Origin: Pararhizobium sp. IMCC3301
GTDB taxonomy: Bacteria; Pseudomonadota; Alphaproteobacteria; Rhizobiales; GCA-2746425
DNA: 64,000 bases
Direction: 5' to 3'
Assembly (NCBI RefSeq): GCF_030758315.1
Contig: NZ_CP132336.1
Coordinates: forward strand, 1,240,001 to 1,304,000
Under the pieces are notes generated by a model. The model was not told where the DNA came from. It was given only the letters and a program-made list of their open reading frames with translations, and did no database searches. Both the position numbers and the translations under genes were made by a program. Shown piece by piece: positions 1-10,022 of this stretch (positions are counted from its first letter, which is position 1; each line of letters opens with the position of its first letter).

Positions 1-678
1 GCTGCAGAATCCGGAAAGGCATTGCCGCCTCTGGAGGCCATCATGCTGAGCGGCGAAGTGCTGGAAGCTGAAACCCGGGAGGTCATTGCGCAGGCGTTTG
101 GCGGTGCAGTGATTAATTTGTATGGGGCCAGCGAATCCGGTCGACTGGCCGCAACCTGCCCGGAGCATGACGGGCTTCACCTTCATGAAGAGATCAGCTT
201 TCTGGAAGTGGTTGACGAGCAGGGTCGCGCACTGCCGCCTGGGCAGACCGGCCGAATTCTGACCACATCGTTTTACAATTTCGCCATGCCTCTGATCCGC
301 TACGCCCTCGGCGATTTTGGTGCGATTTCCGAAGCACCCTGTCTTTGCGGCCGCTCCAGCCGGACGCTCAAATTCGTTGCCGGTCGCCAGAGAAACCTGT
401 TCCGGTTCATCGATGGCACAACGAAATGGCCGGATATGAAAATGAAGGATTTGCGATCAATCTACCCGTTCCGGCAGATGCAGGTGGTTCAGGACCGGAT
501 CGATCATCTAACGGTTCACATGGTAGAAAGTGTTGCCGGCTGTGACATTGATCACGACGCCTTGCAGGCGGTATTCCGAAAATCCCTGCATCCGTCGCTG
601 AGCATCACAATCCGGCGCTGCGAAGAAATCAGCCGCTCGTCGGGGGGAAAGTTCGAAGATTTCGTATCAAAAATTTAG
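1..678 (+). CDS. PaaK-like adenylate-forming enzyme, C-terminal part (5' end outside window)
   Basis: C-terminal portion of a phenylacetate-CoA ligase/CapK-type AMP-binding enzyme. The frame is open from base 1, so the start lies outside the window. Visible landmarks are the YGASESG strand-loop typical of adenylate-forming enzymes, LIRYALGD, a Cys pair in PCLCGRSS and the C-terminal GRQRNLFRF / TKWPDMK segment. It is a clear paralogue of the full-length copy at 1775-3085 (LIRYRNGD, PCPCGRT, GRERNMFTF, RKWPNM). These enzymes activate carboxylic acids as acyl-AMP; the substrate cannot be told here. The gene points at a barrel gene on the other strand, the same arrangement as the second pair. 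Confidence 0.8.
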   Translation, partial: AAESGKALPPLEAIMLSGEVLEAETREVIAQAFGGAVINLYGASESGRLAATCPEHDGLHLHEEISFLEVVDEQGRALPPGQTGRILTTSFYNFAMPLIRYALGDFGAISEAPCLCGRSSRTLKFVAGRQRNLFRFIDGTTKWPDMKMKDLRSIYPFRQMQVVQDRIDHLTVHMVESVAGCDIDHDALQAVFRKSLHPSLSITIRRCEEISRSSGGKFEDFVSKI

Positions 679-707
679 AGCCATACCAGAGGTTTCTGAT
701 ACGGCTC
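678..707. terminator. Hairpin between convergent genes
   Basis: Inverted repeat with GAGCC (678-682) against GGCTC (703-707), continued inwards by partly paired ATACCAGA and TTCTGATAC. It begins at the stop codon of the ligase and sits between two convergent genes, so it could stop transcription from either side. There is no long T run, so termination is inferred. Confidence 0.45.
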
Positions 708-743
708 CGACTATTTGACGCAAAATTCGTTGATGCAAAAATT

Positions 744-1568
744 CTATTGGCAGAATTCGCAGCCGCCGTCGCCTTCGGCTTTCGCCTCCAGGTCAAACAA
801 ATCCTCATCACCCCATTGGGTCGGATCGTCTTCGCGGTGCCTGCGCATCAGGCTTTTGTCATCGCCCAGATAGAACCGTACGCCGCCCCAGACAGCATTG
901 TAATCATCTTCGCCGATGCGGCCTTCCGCAAACAGCGATACGCCACTGGAAAACACCGTCTGGCTCAATTGATATTCTGCGCCCAGTGCCAGCGCATTGC
1001 GCTCATTGGTGTAGCGGTGACCAACGGACAATTCCAGATTTTCGTCGATATAATAGGATATATCCGAGAAAGCGAAAAATCCGTCATCAGGCTCGACAAA
1101 TGCATTTCCGGCATCCAGGAATTCCGCGCCCGCAACAGAACGCACGGTCCAGTTATTCCAGTAATATTCGCCTTCCACGCCAACCCGGGCCACATCGCCA
1201 CCAATGTCTTCCCGCAAAGTGTAGGATCCATAGATGCCGAGCAGACCCAGGGATGGGTCGCGCCAGAACAGATGGCCGGCACCGCCGCCGACAAAATCTT
1301 CATCCCGCATGCCGGCCAGGCCGTCAGCCTGAAATCCGTACCGCGTGCCGATGGGAATCGACAGCGATCCGGTTACAATTCTGAACCCTTCATCTTCAAA
1401 TTCGCCGCCTTGAAAGGCAATCTTGCCGTTGATACCGGAAACAGCAGGCAGGACCGTCGGAAAGATCGGCTCACCTTCCACATACAAATCTGCAGCAAGT
1501 GCCACCGAAGAAAGTGCCATGCTGCTGACCAGGGCAGTTGTGATGAGGAAAGTGTTACGTTTATGCAT
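744..1568 (-). CDS. Secreted outer-membrane beta-barrel-like protein (copy 1)
   Basis: A 274-residue protein with a Sec signal peptide ending in SVALA|ADL. The rest alternates short amphipathic strands rich in Gly, Tyr, Phe and Trp, such as GIYGSYT, VGVEGEYYW, LSVGHRYT and AVWGGVRFYLG. This is the look of a small outer-membrane barrel, but the acidic Cys-containing tail (KAEGDGGCEFCQ) follows the last strand instead of a terminal Phe. It is closely related over its whole length to the 286-residue copy at 3145-4005. Function unknown. It converges on the ligase gene, and the same ligase/barrel pairing is repeated. No clear Shine-Dalgarno precedes the ATG; both copies share the sequence GAGTCSTCT just before it. 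Confidence 0.75.
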   Translation of the reverse strand: MHKRNTFLITTALVSSMALSSVALAADLYVEGEPIFPTVLPAVSGINGKIAFQGGEFEDEGFRIVTGSLSIPIGTRYGFQADGLAGMRDEDFVGGGAGHLFWRDPSLGLLGIYGSYTLREDIGGDVARVGVEGEYYWNNWTVRSVAGAEFLDAGNAFVEPDDGFFAFSDISYYIDENLELSVGHRYTNERNALALGAEYQLSQTVFSSGVSLFAEGRIGEDDYNAVWGGVRFYLGDDKSLMRRHREDDPTQWGDEDLFDLEAKAEGDGGCEFCQ

Positions 1569-1687
1569 AGAGGACTCGCGCGTTGGAAGGAATTTGTTTT
1601 AAAACAGTATCATACGGCTTTCCGCAAAAACAACCACATCTCGCCACATTTCCGCCGAAGAAAAAATCTGTCGCCGAAATACCACAG
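1569..1687 (-). repeat. Conserved upstream block of barrel gene, copy 1
   Basis: About 119 bases upstream of the first barrel gene align by eye with 4006-4125 upstream of the second. Shared blocks include ATAGASGACTC, TATCATACGG, GCCACATTTC and ATACCACAG. The segment therefore belongs to the duplicated unit and probably holds the barrel promoter; on the minus strand TATCATACGG reads as CCGTATGATA, which resembles a -10 element. Confidence 0.6.
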
Positions 1688-1774
1688 CGGCCGATTTGCG
1701 GCACACAATCTGGCCCAAGACAATCAGGCCCAAGACCATCAGACTGGCGGTTTGAGCAAAATGGAGACGCTTTC

Positions 1775-3085
1775 ATGGCACTGGACGATGCAACCTTGCG
1801 CAACGCTGTCCGCTTTGCGGAGATACTGCACAATACCGAAACCTATCCGGCGGCAAAAATGCAGGCCTACCAGCGTCGACTTCTGGAACGGCTGGTTCGT
1901 CACGCCAAAGCCGAAGTTCCATTTTACGCAACACGACTGGACCCGCTGTTTGGTGCCGATGACACAATTCGCTGGGAGGCATGGTCCGATATCCCCGCCT
2001 TTACCCGGTCTGACGCCCAGCAGGCAGGCAACGCGCTGTTTGCCAAAAACACCCCGGCACAGACCGGCGCTTATAGTGAAGAGACCACATCGGGTTCCAC
2101 CGGCATGCCGCTGCGCACACGCCGCAGTGCCCTCATGGGCCTGATGGGTCTGTCTATCAATGAGCGGTTTTTCGATTGGCATGCAATCGATCCTGATGCG
2201 TCGATCTGTTTCATCGTTGATGAAAAACTGAGGTTTCCCTATCCGGAAGGTCAAGCGGGAGACAACTGGAACCTGAAAAATCCGGAGGCCCCGGGTTATA
2301 ATTTGTCAGTTGGCGCTACCGTGGCTCAACAGGTGGAATGGCTTATGCGCAGGCAACCCGGCCTGCTCTGCACCTACCCCCGAAATGCCGAAGCCATAGT
2401 AGAAGCGTTTTTGCAGCAGGAGATGTCCATCCCGTTTCACACTGTGCTTGTTCATGGTGAAGTGCTGGAGCCCGATACCCGCCACGTCATCGAGGCGGCC
2501 GGCCTGAAACTGATCAACCGCTTTGGCAGTGTGGAAGTCGGGCCCATATCGGCGCAGTGTCCGGAAGGTCCGTGGCATCATCAATACAGCGAAGTCGCAT
2601 TGATGGAGGTATTGGCTCCAGATAGCGAGAGAGTGATAGAATCAGGTCTTGGCCAGCTAGTTGTCACGCCGTTCTATAATTATGCCATGCCATTGATACG
2701 CTACCGAAACGGCGATCAGGTTGATCTGTCCGCTCTGCCTTGTCCGTGTGGCCGAACGCTCCCGAGAATCGAGCGCATCCTTGGCCGCGAACGCAACATG
2801 TTCACCTTCTCCGACGGCAGCCGGAAATGGCCGAACATGATCCGCGCAGAATACGAGCCGTTTCTGTCGGCCAAACAGTTTCAGGTGATCCAGCACACAC
2901 CGACGCGCCTTGAAGTGCGCTATGTGGCTGAAGATGTTTCGCGTCCGGTTGATCTGGCCGGCTTTACCGCGCTGCTGCAGGACACCTTGCACCGTGACAT
3001 TATTGTAGAGCTGACGCGGGTGAGCGAATTGTCACGGGCCGCGTCGGGAAAATTCGAAACCTGGATCAGCCACGTCGATGTCTGA
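1775..3085 (+). CDS. PaaK-like adenylate-forming enzyme (full copy)
   Basis: A 436-residue member of the phenylacetate-CoA ligase/CapK family. The ATG at 1775 is chosen because GGAG lies about eight bases upstream and the protein then begins in the usual family style; an open frame from 1583 would add 64 unlikely residues. The ATP-binding loop TTSGSTGMP is near residue 110, followed by INRFGSVEVG, LIRYRNGD and the C-terminal lid region with PCPCGRT and RKWPNM. The family makes acyl-adenylates and often acyl-CoA from aromatic or other acids. No thioesterase, carrier protein or ring-cleavage gene is next to it, so the substrate and pathway are unknown. It is a paralogue of the partial gene at 1-678. 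Confidence 0.8.
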   Translation: MALDDATLRNAVRFAEILHNTETYPAAKMQAYQRRLLERLVRHAKAEVPFYATRLDPLFGADDTIRWEAWSDIPAFTRSDAQQAGNALFAKNTPAQTGAYSEETTSGSTGMPLRTRRSALMGLMGLSINERFFDWHAIDPDASICFIVDEKLRFPYPEGQAGDNWNLKNPEAPGYNLSVGATVAQQVEWLMRRQPGLLCTYPRNAEAIVEAFLQQEMSIPFHTVLVHGEVLEPDTRHVIEAAGLKLINRFGSVEVGPISAQCPEGPWHHQYSEVALMEVLAPDSERVIESGLGQLVVTPFYNYAMPLIRYRNGDQVDLSALPCPCGRTLPRIERILGRERNMFTFSDGSRKWPNMIRAEYEPFLSAKQFQVIQHTPTRLEVRYVAEDVSRPVDLAGFTALLQDTLHRDIIVELTRVSELSRAASGKFETWISHVDV

Positions 3086-3089
3086 GCAA

Positions 3090-3109
3090 GCCGGTCGCAC
3101 ATAACCGGC
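3090..3109. terminator. Hairpin between convergent genes
   Basis: Perfect six-base stem GCCGGT (3090-3095) / ACCGGC (3104-3109) with an eight-base loop, five bases after the ligase stop codon and before the converging barrel gene. No T run follows, so a terminator role is inferred from position. Confidence 0.45.
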
Positions 3110-3144
3110 AATCCGAAGACATAAAGCAGATTGCAGTCTCTGTA

Positions 3145-4005
3145 TTATTTTGGCTTGTCGGTGCAAGTGTTGATACCGTCATCAGACAGCCTCCTTGCGT
3201 CCGGCACACATCCCTGAAATGCGAACAGATCCTCATCAAGCATAAAATCCGGATCATCCTCGCGATGGCGCCTGATCAGGCTTTTATCTTCACCCAGATA
3301 GAATTTCACACCGCCCCAGGCCGCCTGATAATCATCCTCGCCAATGCGTCCCTCGGCAAACAGCGCTACGCCGCTGGCCAGAACCTGCTGGTCAAGCTGG
3401 TATTCAACGCCCAGTGCCAGGGCATTGCGCTCACTGGTGTAGCGATGGCCGACCGACAATTGCAGATTATCAGCCGCATAGTAGGAAATGTCGCTGAAGG
3501 CGAAGAAATTATCGTCTGAATCAAGCACGATAGTGCTGGTGTCGGCTTCAAGGAATTCCCAGCCTACCAGCGCTTTTGCGGTCCAGTTGCTCCAGTAATA
3601 TTCGCCTTCCACACCAACCCGGCTGACAGAGCCGTCAAAATCGTCACGCTGGGTATAGGAGCCGTAAACCCCCAACAGGCCATAGGCCGGGTTACGCCAG
3701 AACAGATGACCGCCGCCGCCGCCAATGAATTCTTCGTCACGCATGCCAGCCATGCCATCCACCTGGAAACCGAAGCGGGTGCCGACCGGAAGTGACAGCG
3801 AAAAGGCAGCTACACCAAATTCTTCCTCATCGAACATGCCGCCTTCAAAGGCAATCTTGCCATTAATTCCGGAAACTGCCGGCAGAACGACCGGTTCAAC
3901 CGGATAACCTGTCACAACGACAGGATCGGCAGCCAGTGCTGCAGTAGTCAGGCCAACGCTGCTGACGAGCGCTGTTGTCATGAGAAACAAGTTACGATTG
4001 GGCAT
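3145..4005 (-). CDS. Secreted outer-membrane beta-barrel-like protein (copy 2)
   Basis: A 286-residue paralogue of the 744-1568 gene. It has a signal peptide ending in AALA|ADP, then the conserved stretch VLPAVSGINGKIAFEGG and repeated barrel-like strands (GVYGSYTQ, VGVEGEYYWSNW, LSVGHRYTSERNALALG, AAWGGVKFYLGEDKS). The tail after the last strand is longer than in copy 1 and carries two cysteines (GCVPDARR, NTCTDKPK). It converges on the second ligase gene. The conserved region before the ATG matches copy 1. Function unknown; an outer-membrane location is inferred from composition and signal peptide. Confidence 0.75.
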   Translation of the reverse strand: MPNRNLFLMTTALVSSVGLTTAALAADPVVVTGYPVEPVVLPAVSGINGKIAFEGGMFDEEEFGVAAFSLSLPVGTRFGFQVDGMAGMRDEEFIGGGGGHLFWRNPAYGLLGVYGSYTQRDDFDGSVSRVGVEGEYYWSNWTAKALVGWEFLEADTSTIVLDSDDNFFAFSDISYYAADNLQLSVGHRYTSERNALALGVEYQLDQQVLASGVALFAEGRIGEDDYQAAWGGVKFYLGEDKSLIRRHREDDPDFMLDEDLFAFQGCVPDARRLSDDGINTCTDKPK

Positions 4006-4125
4006 AGACGACTCACAGGTTGGGAAAGAAATTACCTGAATCCTGTATCATACGGTTTTTTAGAAAACCAACCGCTGCGTGCCACATTTCTGCCTAAGAT
4101 GAAAATAGTCGCAAAAATACCACAG
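4006..4125 (-). repeat. Conserved upstream block of barrel gene, copy 2
   Basis: Partner of the block at 1569-1687, with the same ordered islands of identity (TATCATACGG, GCCACATTTC, ATACCACAG). It marks the outer end of the duplicated ligase/barrel unit. The next 150 bases, up to the aminotransferase stop codon, show nothing recognisable. Confidence 0.6.
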
Positions 4126-4274
4126 ATTGTATTATGGCGCAGGTCAAACTGTCGCAGGTCAGATCGATCACCGCAGGCACCCGATGCTGATCAGCCCCCT
4201 CATTGCCGCTATAGTTCCTCCAGTGCCGATCAACCATGCTTGCCGTGGGCTACCCTGTCTGCGAGCGTGATTTG

Positions 4275-6630
<2,356 letters not shown>

Positions 6631-6634
6631 GTTG

Positions 6635-8029
6635 TCACTCCGCTCTCATCGCCGGATCAACCGCCGGCAGCGACCCGCCGCCTGCCAGATCTGCCTCATC
6701 CTTGCGTTCCGTTTCATCCCCCTTGCGCGCCAGATGAATGATGACGCTGATATAGGCGGTCAGCAGCAATGCGTAGACAATCAGATAGGCCGCCAGCGAG
6801 GAGGCGATCATGCCGGACCCGATCGGGCCAACCGCTTCGCGCGTCTTCAGCACCCCTGTAACAAGCCAGGGCTGGCGACCGATTTCCGTCACATACCACC
6901 CGGCCAGTGTCGCCACCCAACCGGAGAACATCATGCCCACCAGCACAAACGCCATCGGTTTCTTCAATTCGCGCCCTTTGCGCATCTGCCACGCCGCGGC
7001 CCAGGCCACCAGCAGCATCAGCATCCCGATGCCGACCATGATGCGAAAACCGAAAAACAACGGGGCCACCGGCGGATGCAGAATCTCCCCATCGGCGCTG
7101 ACAAACTCATTGAGGCCGGGCACAATACCATCCGGACTGTGTTCCAGGATCACACTGGCACCTGATGGTATGCCGATTTCAAACCGGTTTTCGCGTGCGG
7201 TCTCGTCAGGCCAGGCGAACAGCAACAGCGGCGTATTGGCCCCGGTTTCCCAATTGCCTTCCATGGCCGCAACTTTCGCCGGCTGATAGTTCAGCGTATT
7301 GATGCCGTGCAGATCGCCAACCACAATCTGAACCGGGATCAGCACAGCGGCAACCGCGACACCCAGGCGCAAAGCGGTTTTCACCGCGTCTGTGCGCTGA
7401 CCCAGCAACCAGCGCAGCGCCGAAACCCCGGCGATCAGGAACGCAACGGTCAGACCGGAGGCGATCAGCATATGGCTGAGCCGGTAGGGCATCGAGGGAT
7501 TGAAAACGATAGCAAACCAGTCCGTTGCAAAGGCCACACCATCACGCAACTCGAAACCCTGCGGCGTTTGCATCCATGAATTCAGTGCGATAATCCAGAA
7601 AGCTGACACACTGGTTCCGACAGTGACCAGAAAAGTCGCCAGCGTATGAACACGGGCCGAGACCTTGCTGAAGCCGAACAGCATGATGCCCAGAAACACC
7701 GCTTCCAGAAAGAACGCGGTCAGCACCTCATAGGCCAGCAACGGACCGGCAATATTGCCAACACGTTCCATGTAGCCGGGCCAGTTGGTGCCGAACTGGA
7801 AGCTCATCGTAATGCCGGACACCACGCCCATGCCGAAAGACAGGGCGAACACCTTGACCCAGAAATGGTAGATATCCATCCATTTCATGTCACCGCTGCG
7901 ATTGTAGCGCAGCCGCAGATACAGCAGCACCCAGCCCAGCGCGATGGTGATGGTGGGAAACAGAATGTGAAACGAGATATTGGCGGCAAACTGAATGCGC
8001 GCCAGAACAAACGGATCAAGCGCACTCAT
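6635..8029 (-). CDS. cydA: Cytochrome bd-type (cyanide-insensitive) quinol oxidase subunit I
   Basis: A 464-residue haem-binding subunit. Visible family features are the N-terminal haem-ligand His in ANISFHILFP, the acidic proton-channel helix LAYEVLTAFFLEAVFLG, the low-spin haem His in YRLSHMLIAS and the GWYVTEIGRQPW signature with the preceding helix. The Q-loop between KVAAMEGNW and the later helices is short, which is typical of the CioA (cyanide-insensitive) subfamily and not of E. coli CydA. It is first in a two-gene operon with subunit II. No ArcA or FNR-type box was recognised in the 247 bases upstream. Confidence 0.93.
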   Translation of the reverse strand: MSALDPFVLARIQFAANISFHILFPTITIALGWVLLYLRLRYNRSGDMKWMDIYHFWVKVFALSFGMGVVSGITMSFQFGTNWPGYMERVGNIAGPLLAYEVLTAFFLEAVFLGIMLFGFSKVSARVHTLATFLVTVGTSVSAFWIIALNSWMQTPQGFELRDGVAFATDWFAIVFNPSMPYRLSHMLIASGLTVAFLIAGVSALRWLLGQRTDAVKTALRLGVAVAAVLIPVQIVVGDLHGINTLNYQPAKVAAMEGNWETGANTPLLLFAWPDETARENRFEIGIPSGASVILEHSPDGIVPGLNEFVSADGEILHPPVAPLFFGFRIMVGIGMLMLLVAWAAAWQMRKGRELKKPMAFVLVGMMFSGWVATLAGWYVTEIGRQPWLVTGVLKTREAVGPIGSGMIASSLAAYLIVYALLLTAYISVIIHLARKGDETERKDEADLAGGGSLPAVDPAMRAE

Positions 8030-8276
8030 GCTGTGATGCCCCGGCAGCTGCCCATTTCACCAAAATGCAGCACAAGGGATTGCACTATCGAAGGGAGGTT
8101 CATTTAGCGCTTTCTGATATTTCCAAAATGTCTGAGTTTATATAGAGCAGGCCGCAGATCAGGGAAAGGGCAGTAACAAAAGCAGCTCCGAACAAGCAGC
8201 ATCGGGCTGTTGGTTCCGGCATCGCTGCGCAGTTACCGTAGCGATCCTCAGCGCTGGAATACTTTTATGAATGCAC

Positions 8277-9026
8277 TCAGTAAGTTGCCCGCCCGCCGGA
8301 AACGTCGAATACGCCGCCGGTGGTGAAGGAACATTCATCGCTTGCCAGCCAGCAGACCAGAGCGGCCACTTCTTCCACTGTGCCGAAACGGCCGATGGGG
8401 ATCTTGGAGAGCATGAAATCAATATGTTCCTGGGTCATCTGATCAAAAATTGCAGTGCGTACAGCTGCCGGGGTGACGCAATTGACCGTCACCGGGTGTT
8501 TGGCGAGTTCCTTGCCAAGCGATTTGGTGAGGCCGATCACCGCCGCCTTCGAAGCACTGTAGGCCGACGCGTTGGGATTGCCTTCCTTGCCGGCAACCGA
8601 GGCAATATTGACGATTCGGCCGTAACCACCTTTCAGCATCTGCGGCACACAGGCGCGATTGCAGTAAAACAGGCCATGGACATTGACGTCGAAGACCGCA
8701 CGCCAGGCATCAACAGGATATTCCCAGGTGTTTGTATTGGGGCCGGTTATGCCGGCGCTGCACACCAGAACATCGATGCCGCCAAGCTTTTCAGCAGTTT
8801 CAGCCGCAGCCCTTTCAACGGCGTCATTGTCGGTCAGGTCCAGAACCACGCCGTCAATTGAATCATGCGCCTTTTTCACCTTGGAGATGCTGTCAGCATC
8901 GACATCCCAGATCATCACAGATGCGCCTTCGCTGGCCAGCCGCTGGGCGACGGCAAAGCCAATTCCGGCCGCGCCCCCTGTCACCACAGCGTTGCGTCCC
9001 TCAAATCGTTTCATGGTGCTCATCAT
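8277..9026 (-). CDS. SDR family NAD(P)-dependent oxidoreductase
   Basis: A 249-residue classical short-chain dehydrogenase. It has the cofactor loop TGGAAGIGFAVA, an acidic residue after beta-2 (IWDVDAD, favouring NAD), CSAGITG, the catalytic Ser in NIASVAGKEGN and the YSASK motif. The C-terminal VFDVSGGRATY is family-typical. Tandem ATGs at 9026 and 9023 follow CGGAG, so either may be used. The substrate cannot be told. It resembles 3-oxoacyl-ACP-reductase-like sugar or polyol dehydrogenases. It appears monocistronic and is divergent from a small ORF. Confidence 0.85.
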   Translation of the reverse strand: MMSTMKRFEGRNAVVTGGAAGIGFAVAQRLASEGASVMIWDVDADSISKVKKAHDSIDGVVLDLTDNDAVERAAAETAEKLGGIDVLVCSAGITGPNTNTWEYPVDAWRAVFDVNVHGLFYCNRACVPQMLKGGYGRIVNIASVAGKEGNPNASAYSASKAAVIGLTKSLGKELAKHPVTVNCVTPAAVRTAIFDQMTQEHIDFMLSKIPIGRFGTVEEVAALVCWLASDECSFTTGGVFDVSGGRATY

Positions 9027-9105
9027 ATGTCTCCGCGATTAATTGGCATCCTGTCAGCTGGCAGCAGCTGATGACCCATTATGGTCGATGAAAACGGAGA
9101 GAACC

Positions 9106-9276
9106 ATGACCAAACGTCGCAAAACATCGGCGGAAATGCGCAATGCCCTGCAAAAACCTGTGCGTAAACCGCTGTCAACAGCCATGCCCGCTCCCCGAGC
9201 GAGACATAAGCCTGATTTTCACACCGCCGGCGATCATGAAATTCACCACGCTGTGGTGATTCCGCAAACGAACTAA
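9106..9276 (+). CDS. Small basic hypothetical protein
   Basis: A 56-residue open frame whose ATG follows CGGAGAGAACC, a good ribosome-binding site. The N-terminal half is strongly basic (MTKRRKTSAEMRNALQKPVR) and the C-terminal half rich in His and Pro. No family was recognised. It is divergent from the SDR and its end overlaps the stop of the cytochrome b561 gene by four bases. It could be a real small protein or a chance frame; the ribosome-binding site is the main support. Confidence 0.4.
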   Translation: MTKRRKTSAEMRNALQKPVRKPLSTAMPAPRARHKPDFHTAGDHEIHHAVVIPQTN

Positions 9277-10010
9277 GAACCCTGGCCGCCACCGCGCGGC
9301 GGCGGTGCATTCCGGCGGCGGGCTTTCCAGCCCTGCGGTTTCATCTGATTGCCCGGATGGTGTGGGTCAGGACCCCAAATCGCCTGGTAGGTGTCAACGG
9401 CATAGCCTCTGGCCTGCAGATGGAGCGATACAACGATCAGAAACACCCACCAGCCGAAAATTGTCACCCACATCCAGACAGCGCCATTGACCGACCAGAG
9501 GCCGGAAATGATTGCCACTGCAGCGACCGGCAAAACCAGATAGCCGATGGATTTGTGAACGGTTTCGAAGGCCAGACGCCATGGCGTCATATTGTAGTGA
9601 TCACCGGACCGGACATCATCGGAAATGCGGTTTGCCGGACCGCCCTTGCTGCCTCGAAAATAGCCCGACAGACCTTGAAATACTCCACTCACCAGCACGG
9701 TATAGCCCAGCCACTGATGCAGACCTGCCTCGCTCTGCGCCAGCGCTGTGAGAATAATAATGGCCAGGCCGATAACTGACAGAAAGATCACAAGGCTTTG
9801 TGTCATCCAATGGGTACGCCACCAGAACGGATTGTCCAGAACACGGGGCCAGTCCTGACGTGGTGTGATTTTGAAAAACCGCGCACCCAGGATCGCGGCG
9901 GGGGCGAGAATACCCCATGCCAGCAGCATCAGGCGTGCGTGCCAGGAAATTCCGGCACTGATTAAATGTGCACGGGACGGGTCAATCGGCGAAAAAAGCC
10001 ATTCCATCAT
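9273..10010 (-). CDS. Cytochrome b561 domain membrane protein
   Basis: A 245-residue membrane protein of the cytochrome b561/ferric reductase-like type. Several helices carry paired His residues likely to bind haem: SAGISWHARLMLLAWG, FWWRTHWMTQSLVIF, AGLHQWLGYTVL and FETVHKSIGYL. The family moves electrons across or within the membrane. The C-terminal end is polar and rich in Pro, Arg and Gly. It starts 12 bases after the sulfatase stop on the same strand, so it may be the last gene of the TTT/sulfatase operon. A link between electron transfer and sulfatase function is not obvious. Confidence 0.8.
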   Translation of the reverse strand: MMEWLFSPIDPSRAHLISAGISWHARLMLLAWGILAPAAILGARFFKITPRQDWPRVLDNPFWWRTHWMTQSLVIFLSVIGLAIIILTALAQSEAGLHQWLGYTVLVSGVFQGLSGYFRGSKGGPANRISDDVRSGDHYNMTPWRLAFETVHKSIGYLVLPVAAVAIISGLWSVNGAVWMWVTIFGWWVFLIVVSLHLQARGYAVDTYQAIWGPDPHHPGNQMKPQGWKARRRNAPPPRGGGQGS

Positions 10011-10022
10011 CTGGGAACCAGT

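Noticed and set aside
747-2144. Long plus-strand open frame over the first barrel gene
   Set aside because: It is antisense to the barrel gene and runs out of frame into the ligase; composition is low quality and no family pattern appears. The barrel frame has a signal peptide and a clear paralogue.
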